A stretch of DNA of 7,774 nucleotides from the NCBI GenBank assembly GCA_038248745.1, contig JBBRXC010000076.1:1-7774 (forward strand), read 5' to 3'. The position numbers and the translations under genes are program-made. This DNA comes from JAENWH01 sp038248745. GTDB lineage: Bacteria; Bacillota; Clostridia; Peptostreptococcales; Anaerovoracaceae. The notes beneath the pieces were generated by a model. The model saw only the letters and a list, made by a program, of their open reading frames with translations. It made no database searches and was not told the DNA's origin. This document shows, piece after piece, positions 1 through 5,771 of this stretch. The number at the start of each line of letters is the position of its first letter. The first letter of the stretch is position 1.

Positions 1-49
1 ACATGCCTGTGAAAGGATTGTTGACATATTAAGAACAAAGCTAACATAA
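1..49 (+). CDS. wecB/mnaA: C-terminal end of probable UDP-N-acetylglucosamine 2-epimerase (partial)
   Basis: Only the last 15 codons are in the window, in the frame starting at base 2, reading HACERIVDILRTKLT and ending at TAA 47-49. UDP-GlcNAc 2-epimerases typically end with an NPYGDG-x-A-x-x-RIVxIL pattern, and the visible H-A-C-E-R-I-V-D-I-L fits that tail directly after the missing glycine-rich stretch. This enzyme interconverts UDP-GlcNAc and UDP-ManNAc in the cytoplasm for cell-wall polymers. The same gene lies just upstream of the atp operon in Bacillus subtilis and several clostridia, which supports the call. What is seen is a short open frame with a plausible tail; the identity is inferred from that motif and synteny and could be wrong. 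Confidence 0.55.
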   Translation, partial: HACERIVDILRTKLT

Positions 50-50
50 T
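21..50 (+). promoter_or_regulatory. Possible sigma-A promoter at the epimerase/MATE junction
   Basis: A perfect -35 hexamer TTGACA lies at 21-26 and CATAAT, one mismatch from TATAAT, at 45-50, with an 18-base spacer. Transcription would begin near 57 and could serve the MATE gene separately from the epimerase. Against it, the site is inside the last epimerase codons, and a transcript starting there would have no room for a ribosome binding site before the conserved MATE N-terminus encoded from about 67. It may be a chance match. Confidence 0.4.
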
Positions 51-93
51 AATTGAGACGAAACCTCTTTATAGAACGTTAATTAAACTGGCT

Positions 94-1398
94 TTGCCTA
101 TTGCAGCGCAAAGCCTTATTTCGTCGACTTTAAATTTGGTAGACAATCTAATGGTCGGGAGCATTGGGGAAGCAGAGCTTGCAGCGGTTGGAATAGCCAC
201 CCAGCTGTATTTTGTACACTTTATGCTAATGTTTGGCTTTACTAGCGGTTCTGCCACGTTTATGGCGCAGTTCTGGGGAGCAAAAAATGTAGCCAATATC
301 CGAAAAACAACCGGGTTTGCGATTAGCATTTGTGGGTCGATTAGCCTGATATTCTTTGGTTTCGCTTTTTTCGCGCCAAGAGTTGTCTTGTCTGTTTTTA
401 CTGATATCCCTTCGATTATTAACCTTGGAGAAGGATACGTGCGAGTTGTGGCCCTGACCCTTTTAATGATAAGTATAACAGTGCCTTTTACGGCTGCATT
501 AAGAGCCACCCATCAAACCCATATCCCACTGATTATCAGCCTATTTGTTTTCAGTACAAATACTTTCTTAAATTATGTATTGATTTTTGGAAAATTTGGC
601 GCACCAGAAATGGGCGTAACGGGAGCGGGGGTGGCAACTTTAATTGCCAGAACACTGGAATTCTTCTTAGTCATGTTTATGGTGTTCGGTAGAAAGAATA
701 TAATATCTGGGAAACTAAAAGAATATTTTGGATGGACAAAGGCATTTACCAAAAGAGTGCTAAGCAATGCAATCCCGACCACAGTAAATGAAACCATGTG
801 GGGCATTGGGACGGCAATGTATGTAGCGGCTTATGCCAGAATGGGCATCACCGAATTTGCAGCAGTTCAAGCAAGTGATACAATCAATCGTGTATTTATT
901 ATGATGGCTTTTAGTATGGGAGATGCAGCGCTGATCCTGGTGGGTCAGAAAATTGGGGAAGGTAAGCTGGATTACAGTTATTTTCTTGCCAAAAGACTTT
1001 TGAGAATAGGCACATTAATAGGTGTAGGCTTAGGATTGCTATTGATTATACTTTCAAAACCGTTGATTTCTTTATTTGGATTTACGCCTGTGGGGGAGAA
1101 ATATGCATTAATCATATTATTCATTTACGGGGCAGCAATGGGGCTTATGCTTTATAACGGCATGAATATCGTCGGCATTTTAAGAGCGGGGGGAGACACA
1201 AAGTTTGCCATGTTTACAGAATCCGGGTCCATCTGGTTGATTGGTGTGCCCATCGCATTTTTTGGTGCTTTGGTATTTCAATTTCCAATATATATTGTTG
1301 TTGCATTGGTTAAACTGGAAGAAGTTGTAAAGTTTTTTATCTTGCGGAAAAGATTTAAATCAGGGAAATGGATCAACAATGTTATCAATAAACTATGA
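94..1398 (+). CDS. MATE-family multidrug/Na+ efflux transporter, start uncertain
   Basis: An integral membrane protein of the multi antimicrobial extrusion (MATE) family, which exports drugs or metabolites in exchange for Na+ or H+. Family features include the first-helix pattern LPIAAQSLISSTLNLVDNLM (last residue +1 V, +2 G), a second half that begins again near residue 225 with NAIPTTVNETMWGIG, and the late motif LRAGGDTKF near residue 365. There are about twelve hydrophobic segments and a basic tail (LRKRFKSGKW). From TTG 94 it is 434 residues, but this cuts into helix 1. The frame is open back to a TGA at 22-24, and codons 67-93 encode LYRTLIKLA, which belongs to the family N-terminus. 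The true start is therefore probably upstream at a non-standard codon such as ATT 28, ten bases after AAAGGA 12-17, which would give 456 residues. It lies between the epimerase and the atp promoter. The substrate cannot be told. Confidence 0.85.
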   Translation: MPIAAQSLISSTLNLVDNLMVGSIGEAELAAVGIATQLYFVHFMLMFGFTSGSATFMAQFWGAKNVANIRKTTGFAISICGSISLIFFGFAFFAPRVVLSVFTDIPSIINLGEGYVRVVALTLLMISITVPFTAALRATHQTHIPLIISLFVFSTNTFLNYVLIFGKFGAPEMGVTGAGVATLIARTLEFFLVMFMVFGRKNIISGKLKEYFGWTKAFTKRVLSNAIPTTVNETMWGIGTAMYVAAYARMGITEFAAVQASDTINRVFIMMAFSMGDAALILVGQKIGEGKLDYSYFLAKRLLRIGTLIGVGLGLLLIILSKPLISLFGFTPVGEKYALIILFIYGAAMGLMLYNGMNIVGILRAGGDTKFAMFTESGSIWLIGVPIAFFGALVFQFPIYIVVALVKLEEVVKFFILRKRFKSGKWINNVINKL

Positions 1399-1474
1399 AA
1401 AATAGCAATATCCCACTCAAATTACTGGTTTATTTCAGAATTTTCACATTTCTTTAAAAAATCAAAGAAAAACC

Positions 1475-1502
1475 TTTACTTTTAGGCGTAGAAGATTATA
1501 AT
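1475..1502 (+). promoter_or_regulatory. Probable sigma-A promoter of the atp operon
   Basis: TTTACT at 1475-1480 (four of six matches to TTGACA) and a perfect TATAAT at 1497-1502 are separated by 16 bases. An A-rich tract at 1456-1472 just upstream could act as an UP element. The expected transcription start is about 1508-1510, giving a leader of roughly 68 bases before atpI. It is the best promoter-like match in the 178-base gap between the MATE gene and atpI, and the rest of the operon is too tightly packed to need another. I see no good intrinsic terminator for the MATE gene in this gap, so some read-through from upstream is possible. Confidence 0.7.
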
Positions 1503-1509
1503 AGAGAAT

Positions 1510-1527
1510 AACATTTAATTTAATGTT
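1510..1527 (+). promoter_or_regulatory. 18-base palindrome at the 5' end of the atp leader
   Basis: The arms AACATT (1510-1515) and AATGTT (1522-1527) are perfect inverted repeats around a six-base TAATTT centre. They lie at or just after the predicted transcription start, so they could be an operator or a weak 5' hairpin of the mRNA. I do not recognise the sequence as a known regulator box. In AT-rich DNA such a repeat could arise by chance. Confidence 0.35.
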
Positions 1528-1576
1528 GCTATTGTAAAATGGCATAAGAATTGAACTTTGTTAAAAGGACATATGA

Positions 1577-2035
1577 ATGAATGATTTGACAGCCTTTAAA
1601 AATAAAATTTTCGTGTATGGGATAATTGTAATGGTTTTTTTTGAAATTGCTTCTCTGCCCCTGATCGGACTTGATATAAAATATACTTATGGACTTCTTA
1701 TAGGTACGTTTATCGCAATCTCAAATTTCAATATTTTAGCATATACATTAAAGAAAGTTTTAAGGGACGGGAAAAAGTCGTTTATTTTTCTTGGATATTT
1801 CTTAAGACTGTTTTTATATGGGGTTGCGGTTGTAACTGCATTTAAAGTAAGCAATCATGCCGGATTTGGAAGTCTACTGGGATTTATTACTATAAAAATT
1901 TCAATATATTATCTTCATGGTTTTAAAACAAAGTTTTCCACAGACCGAACAGTAAGACCAGAGGTTCAGGCGGAATTTGCCAGAGAAGATTTAGAAAAGG
2001 AAATGAAGAGAGACGGCGTATCGGAGGAGGAGTAG
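1577..2035 (+). CDS. atpI: ATP synthase subunit I (AtpI), c-ring assembly factor
   Basis: A 152-residue membrane protein in the standard first position of a bacterial atp operon. Four hydrophobic segments lie at about residues 12-31, 36-57, 67-87 and 92-111, followed by a charged tail rich in Glu, Lys and Arg (about 115-152). Length, topology and position match the AtpI/UncI family; its sequence is poorly conserved, so position is the main evidence. AtpI is not part of the finished enzyme. In Na+-type synthases such as that of Acetobacterium it is needed to assemble the c-ring, which fits the Na+-type c-subunit here. The start at ATG 1577 has AAAAGGA (1563-1569) seven bases upstream. A different ATG at 1573 opens only a three-codon frame. 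The stop is two bases before atpB. Confidence 0.9.
   Translation: MNDLTAFKNKIFVYGIIVMVFFEIASLPLIGLDIKYTYGLLIGTFIAISNFNILAYTLKKVLRDGKKSFIFLGYFLRLFLYGVAVVTAFKVSNHAGFGSLLGFITIKISIYYLHGFKTKFSTDRTVRPEVQAEFAREDLEKEMKRDGVSEEE
2023..2030 (+). promoter_or_regulatory. Shine-Dalgarno that sets the GTG start of atpB
   Basis: GGAGGAGG lies inside the last codons of atpI, seven bases before GTG 2038. It fixes the non-ATG start of atpB and implies translational coupling to atpI. Confidence 0.85.
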
Positions 2036-2037
2036 AA

Positions 2038-2769
2038 GTGCATGATTTAAGTAATTTGGGTCCAAGAATCATTCTGGGATTTGGGGACGGCAGTATATTT
2101 GTAACCGAGACAGTTTTTTTTGCAATCATAATAGCCATAGCCATGACAATTTTGGCATTTTGGATGACGCATAATATGCAAAGACAACCCAAAGGGAAGC
2201 AAGTGGTTGCAGAGTTTATTGTTCAGGGGATCTATAAATTAGTTGAGGACACCATGGGAAAACATAATTCTAATTTTGCCCCATATATAGGAACACTTTT
2301 TATTTTTTTGCTTTTTTCCAATTCACTAGGTATTTTTGGGTTCCGGCCAGTCACAGCAGATGTGAATACAGCTTTTGCCCTTGCACTAACCACAGCGTTC
2401 TTGATGCAGTACAATGGATTCAAGACGATGGGTTTTATAGGTAAAATTAAGCACATGAGCAGCCCGTATCCATTTATGTTTCCATTAAAGGTGATTGAAG
2501 AACTTTCATTTCCGATTTCACTCGGCTTTCGTCTTTTTGGTAATATTCTTGGCGGTGCAATTGTAATGGCTTTGGTGTTTACAAGTTTGGAAACAGCCTC
2601 AGAGGCATTGCATCTTCCAATCCCTATATTACAGGCCGTGATCCCTTTGCCCGCAAATTTCTTTTTTGATATATTTGAACCAATACTGCAGGCATTTATA
2701 TTTACCATGTTAACCATGGTGTTTATCTCAATGGAAATAGTCATTCATGGGGCTAAGCACGATCATTAA
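2038..2769 (+). CDS. atpB: F1Fo ATP synthase subunit a
   Basis: The Fo stator subunit that forms the two half-channels carrying ions to and from the rotating c-ring. It is 243 residues long, as in other Firmicutes, with hydrophobic helices at about 22-43, 84-104, 111-127, 160-188 and 205-238. The essential arginine (E. coli Arg210) is Arg165 in SLGFRLFGN, and Asn169 and Gln218 match E. coli Asn214 and Gln252. The VIEELS-FP lead-in to the arginine helix is also family-typical. Two half-channel positions differ from E. coli: Glu219 is Ala174, in GNILGGAIV, and His245 is Asp211, in FFFDIFEPI. An acidic group is therefore present on only one side of that pair. The start is GTG 2038, backed by a strong ribosome site. 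A 47-base A/T-rich gap separates it from atpE. Confidence 0.97.
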   Translation: MHDLSNLGPRIILGFGDGSIFVTETVFFAIIIAIAMTILAFWMTHNMQRQPKGKQVVAEFIVQGIYKLVEDTMGKHNSNFAPYIGTLFIFLLFSNSLGIFGFRPVTADVNTAFALALTTAFLMQYNGFKTMGFIGKIKHMSSPYPFMFPLKVIEELSFPISLGFRLFGNILGGAIVMALVFTSLETASEALHLPIPILQAVIPLPANFFFDIFEPILQAFIFTMLTMVFISMEIVIHGAKHDH

Positions 2770-2816
2770 AAATAAAATTATATAAAATTAGTTAAAGAAA
2801 ACAGGAGGAAAAAATT
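2770..2816 (+). promoter_or_regulatory. A/T-rich translation leader of atpE with direct repeat and AGGAGG
   Basis: This gap is almost free of G and C. It contains ATAAAATTA twice, at 2772-2780 and 2782-2790, with a ten-base period, then AGGAGG at 2803-2808, eight bases before the atpE ATG. Little stable RNA structure looks possible. An unstructured A/U-rich leader before a full Shine-Dalgarno should promote strong initiation, much like the U-rich atpE enhancer known in E. coli. That role is inferred here. Confidence 0.5.
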
Positions 2817-3083
2817 ATGGCATTAGTAACACCACAAGCATTCATTTTAGGAATGTCTGCATTAGCATCAGCTTGCATAGGGCTTGCAGCAATAGGAATT
2901 GGTCTTGGCCAAGGATTCGCAGCAGGTAAAGCAGTAGAGGGCGTAGCAAGACAGCCTGAAGCCCAGGGAGATATTTTAAAGACAATGTTAGTTGGACAGG
3001 CTGTAGCCGAAACAACAGGGATCTTTGCATTTCTGATCTCAATGATATTATTGTTTGTAAACCCATTAATTGGCATGCTGTAA
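2817..3083 (+). CDS. atpE: F1Fo ATP synthase subunit c, Na+-binding type
   Basis: The 88-residue proteolipid that forms the rotating c-ring in the membrane: two helices (about 8-42 and 54-83) joined by the polar loop RQPEAQGD. The loop and the glycine-rich first helix (GIGLGQGFAAGKA) are diagnostic. The ion-carrying carboxylate is Glu65 in helix 2. Residues that bind Na+ in the Ilyobacter tartaricus ring are present at the same numbers: Gln32, the Val63 carbonyl, Glu65, a hydroxyl at 66 (Thr instead of Ser) and Thr67. H+-only rings normally lack this set. The Tyr70 that contacts Glu65 in Ilyobacter is Phe70 here. I infer Na+ coupling. The gene is flanked by an A/T-rich leader and a hairpin that may raise its expression relative to its neighbours, as the ring needs about ten or more copies. 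Confidence 0.97.
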   Translation: MALVTPQAFILGMSALASACIGLAAIGIGLGQGFAAGKAVEGVARQPEAQGDILKTMLVGQAVAETTGIFAFLISMILLFVNPLIGML

Positions 3084-3094
3084 AGTACAGCATG
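3074..3094 (+). promoter_or_regulatory. Perfect 9-bp stem-loop over the atpE stop codon
   Basis: The arms CATGCTGTA (3074-3082) and TACAGCATG (3086-3094) are exact inverted repeats around AAG. The atpE stop TAA (3081-3083) sits at the top of the stem. The bases after it are seven A then four T, not a clean T-run, so a strong intrinsic terminator is unlikely. A role in mRNA processing, 3'-end protection of the atpE segment or partial attenuation before atpF is inferred. Confidence 0.6.
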
Positions 3095-3110
3095 AAAAAA
3101 ATTTTAAGAG

Positions 3111-3117
3111 AGGAGGA
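3111..3117 (+). promoter_or_regulatory. Shine-Dalgarno that sets the TTG start of atpF
   Basis: AGGAGGA ends eight bases before TTG 3126. No in-frame ATG occurs early enough to preserve the membrane helix, so this site decides the start. Confidence 0.85.
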
Positions 3118-3125
3118 TATAGAAA

Positions 3126-3638
3126 TTGCATTTATATACACCGCTAATAAGCTTTAATTGGACCTTGTTGATGATTTGGGCCACAGTAATTGTGCTATTC
3201 TTTATCCTTAAGAAGAATTTTTTCGAAAAAGTGCATAATTTTATCAGCGCAAGAGAAAACGAAGTAAAGGATGCCTACAGCAATGCAGATTTGACAAACA
3301 AGCAGGCAGATGAGAGGCTGGAAGATTATAACAAAAAACTTTCAAAAAGCGAAAATGAAGCCAGAGAGATCATTCGAGTTGCTAAAGTTCGGGCTGATGA
3401 AATTGCCAAAGATATTATCGAAACCGCGAAACAGCAAGCATCGAAAAACATTACTTCAGCTGAAGTTGAAATTGAAAGAGAAAAAAGAAAAGCCTTGTCA
3501 GAAGTGAAGGGTGAAATCGCATCTCTTGCTCTTCTTGCTGCAGAAAAAATAATGGAAAAGCAAATTGATGTAGATGGTCAAAGCGAAATTATTGACAAAA
3601 TTATCGAACAGGCAGGTACCTCCCAATGGCAGAATTAA
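3126..3638 (+). CDS. atpF: F1Fo ATP synthase subunit b (peripheral stalk)
   Basis: Subunit b dimerises to form the outer stalk linking Fo to the delta subunit on top of F1. Its 170 residues are the usual length. One membrane helix near the N-terminus (about 9-27, NWTLLMIWATVIVLFFI) is followed by the basic KKNFFEKV and then a long, highly charged coiled-coil helix (about 35-165) rich in Glu, Lys, Arg and Ala. The start is TTG 3126. The end overlaps atpH by 13 bases, so translation of the two stalk subunits is probably coupled. Only one b-type gene is present, consistent with a homodimeric stalk. Confidence 0.95.
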   Translation: MHLYTPLISFNWTLLMIWATVIVLFFILKKNFFEKVHNFISARENEVKDAYSNADLTNKQADERLEDYNKKLSKSENEAREIIRVAKVRADEIAKDIIETAKQQASKNITSAEVEIEREKRKALSEVKGEIASLALLAAEKIMEKQIDVDGQSEIIDKIIEQAGTSQWQN

Positions 3639-4159
3639 CAATAGACAAAGTATATGCCAGGGCACTTTATCAGGTGGCACAGGAAATGAATAAGGAAGAA
3701 CAGATACTATCTGAAGCAAAAGAGGTTGCAGCTATCATAAAAAGTGAAGAAGGTTTTAGAAAATTTATTGATTCACCGATTATTTCTGCACAAGAAAAAA
3801 AAGATGCTTTAGGTAAAATTTTCAATGAACAGATTTCCGAAGAACTGATGAATTTCCTTTGTGTGCTTATTGATAAGGGCAGAACAAGACATTTTGATAA
3901 GATTGTTAAGACCATGCAACAGCTTTCCAGAGAAAAGGAAGGCTCTTCTGCAGGGATAATCTATTCAACTGAACTGATCACAAATGAACAACTGGAGAGA
4001 TTCCAGGAACAGACTGGAAAACTTCTTAGAACTCATGTAAATCTTGAAAATCAGATTGATAAAAGCCTTGTTGGAGGCATAAAAATATTGATTGATGGTA
4101 AAGTGATTGATGCTTCCTATAAGAAGCGACTTGAGGATATAAGAGAAGCATTAAAATAA
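3626..4159 (+). CDS. atpH: F1Fo ATP synthase subunit delta
   Basis: The 177-residue cap protein that holds the b-dimer to the top of the alpha3beta3 head (the bacterial counterpart of mitochondrial OSCP). Its N-terminal helical domain starts with the typical YARALYQVA pattern (residues 10-18), and LCVLIDKGR near residue 80 is also characteristic. The C-terminal part carries the family motif around SLVGGIKILIDGKVIDAS (about 146-163) with RLEDIREAL at the end. ATG 3626 lies inside atpF. Upstream there is only AGGT (3614-3617), within the palindrome AGGTACCT, so initiation probably depends on ribosomes finishing atpF. atpA follows after 24 bases. Confidence 0.96.
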   Translation: MAELTIDKVYARALYQVAQEMNKEEQILSEAKEVAAIIKSEEGFRKFIDSPIISAQEKKDALGKIFNEQISEELMNFLCVLIDKGRTRHFDKIVKTMQQLSREKEGSSAGIIYSTELITNEQLERFQEQTGKLLRTHVNLENQIDKSLVGGIKILIDGKVIDASYKKRLEDIREALK

Positions 4160-4183
4160 AAATGGGAGAAAGGAGGCAAAAGG

Positions 4184-5734
4184 ATGAACCTTAGACCAGA
4201 AGAAATAAGTGCGATTATTAAAGAACAAATTAAAAATTATAAGAATGAAATAGAAATATCTGATTTCGGAACAGTTTTACAGGTTGGAGATGGAATAGCA
4301 AGAGTATATGGCCTTGAAAACTGTATGGCTGGAGAACTTCTTGAATTTCCTGGTGAAACTTTTGGCATGGCATTGAATCTTGAAGAAGATAATGTAGGTG
4401 TTGTATTATTAGGCTCTGATATGGATATTAAAGAAGGCGATATCGTAAAGCCGACGGGCAGAGTTGTTGAAGTGCCTGTGGGAAGTGAACTGATAGGGAG
4501 AGTTGTGAATGCCCTGGGACAGCCTATAGACGGGAAAGGTCCTACAAAAGCAACGGTAATGAGGCCAGTAGAATTTGCGGCCCCGGGCGTATTACAGAGA
4601 AAGTCTGTTAATAAGCCTTTACAGACAGGAATTAAGGCGATTGATTCTATGATTCCTATTGGAAAAGGACAAAGAGAATTAATCATTGGAGACAGGCAAA
4701 CAGGAAAAACTGCAATTGCAATTGACACGATCATCAATCAGAATCAGGAAAATGTTATTTGCATCTATGTTGCCATTGGACAAAAGAAGTCAACGATAGC
4801 ACAGCTTGTACAAACACTTGAAGGCAAGGATGCTATGAAATATACAATTATTGTAGCGGCAACGGCAAGCGATGTTGCGCCATTGCAATATATTGCGCCG
4901 TATGCTGGTTGTGCAATGGCCGAACACTTCATGTATGAGGGGAAGGACGTGCTGATTATCTACGACGACTTATCAAAGCATGCAGTTGCCTACCGAGCCA
5001 TGTCATTACTTCTGAGAAGACCACCAGGAAGAGAAGCTTATCCTGGAGATGTATTTTATCTTCATAGCAGACTACTGGAAAGAGCTGCTAGGCTTTCTGA
5101 TGAACTGGGAGGTGGATCCATTACTGCATTGCCGATTATAGAGACGCAGGCAGGAGATGTTTCAGCGTACATCCCAACAAATGTCATCTCTATCACAGAT
5201 GGACAAATATTTCTGGAGTCTGAGTTATTCTTTACTGGACAGAGACCGGCGGTAAATGCTGGTATTTCAGTATCTCGTGTAGGAGGTACTGCACAAATAA
5301 AGGCGATGAAAAAGGTTTCCAGCAAAGTAAAGCTTGAGCTGGCTCAATATAGAGAACTTGCCAGCTTCTCTCAATTCGGATCAGATATTGATAAAGACAC
5401 GAGAGATAGACTGGATCATGGTAAAGTTCTGATGGAAATATTAAAACAGAGACAATATTCACCTTTAGACGTTGCTGACCAGGTAATGATTATCTATGCA
5501 GCCATCCATCAAATGCTGGTAGATGTGGAAGTTGAGAAAATAAAGGAATTTGAAAAATATTTGCATCCATATCTTGACACCCATTACCCAATGATAAAAA
5601 AGTCGATTAAAGAGACAGGCGAAATGAAAGAAGATATGGAAGTGCTTCTTAAAAAAGCAATCACTGAATATAAAAATACAGATAATATCAAAGAATTTTT
5701 AAATTCAAACGCTCCTTTATGCAAACCTTTTTAA
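4184..5734 (+). CDS. atpA: F1Fo ATP synthase subunit alpha
   Basis: The non-catalytic nucleotide-binding subunit of the F1 head, three copies alternating with beta. At 516 residues it is slightly long because of the tail NSNAPLCKPF, which I do not recognise as conserved. It has the N-terminal beta-barrel domain (about 25-95), the P-loop GDRQTGKT (169-176), the Walker B segment DVLIIYDD (255-262), the alpha/beta family signature PAVNAGISVS (355-364), and the arginine finger Arg365 in SRVGG, which reaches the catalytic site of beta. A helical C-terminal domain completes it. ATG 4184 has AGGAGG (4171-4176) seven bases upstream. The next gene, atpG, begins 37 bases downstream. Confidence 0.98.
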   Translation: MNLRPEEISAIIKEQIKNYKNEIEISDFGTVLQVGDGIARVYGLENCMAGELLEFPGETFGMALNLEEDNVGVVLLGSDMDIKEGDIVKPTGRVVEVPVGSELIGRVVNALGQPIDGKGPTKATVMRPVEFAAPGVLQRKSVNKPLQTGIKAIDSMIPIGKGQRELIIGDRQTGKTAIAIDTIINQNQENVICIYVAIGQKKSTIAQLVQTLEGKDAMKYTIIVAATASDVAPLQYIAPYAGCAMAEHFMYEGKDVLIIYDDLSKHAVAYRAMSLLLRRPPGREAYPGDVFYLHSRLLERAARLSDELGGGSITALPIIETQAGDVSAYIPTNVISITDGQIFLESELFFTGQRPAVNAGISVSRVGGTAQIKAMKKVSSKVKLELAQYRELASFSQFGSDIDKDTRDRLDHGKVLMEILKQRQYSPLDVADQVMIIYAAIHQMLVDVEVEKIKEFEKYLHPYLDTHYPMIKKSIKETGEMKEDMEVLLKKAITEYKNTDNIKEFLNSNAPLCKPF

Positions 5735-5771
5735 TTATGTTATATAAAAATACACAGAGAGGGGTGAATGT

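Noticed and set aside
69..509. Open frame on the minus strand (146 codons)
   Set aside because: It lies wholly antisense to the MATE gene, has no family resemblance or ribosome site, and its composition is that of a shadow frame.
1430..1444. CodY-like box upstream of the atp promoter
   Set aside because: Only the core TTTCAGAA agrees; about 10 of 15 positions match the consensus AATTTTCWGAAAATT, too few in AT-rich DNA.
1449..1470. Inverted repeat TTTCTTT / AAAGAAA as a terminator for the MATE gene
   Set aside because: The stem is almost all A-T with an eight-base A-rich loop and no T-run after it, so it would be too weak to terminate.
2232..2744. Minus-strand open frame (170 codons) antisense to atpB
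   Set aside because: It mirrors conserved atpB codons, with no start signal and no recognisable domain.
3310..3507. Plus-strand open frame of 65 codons inside atpF
   Set aside because: It is a Lys-rich shadow of the charged b-subunit coiled coil, without its own ribosome site.
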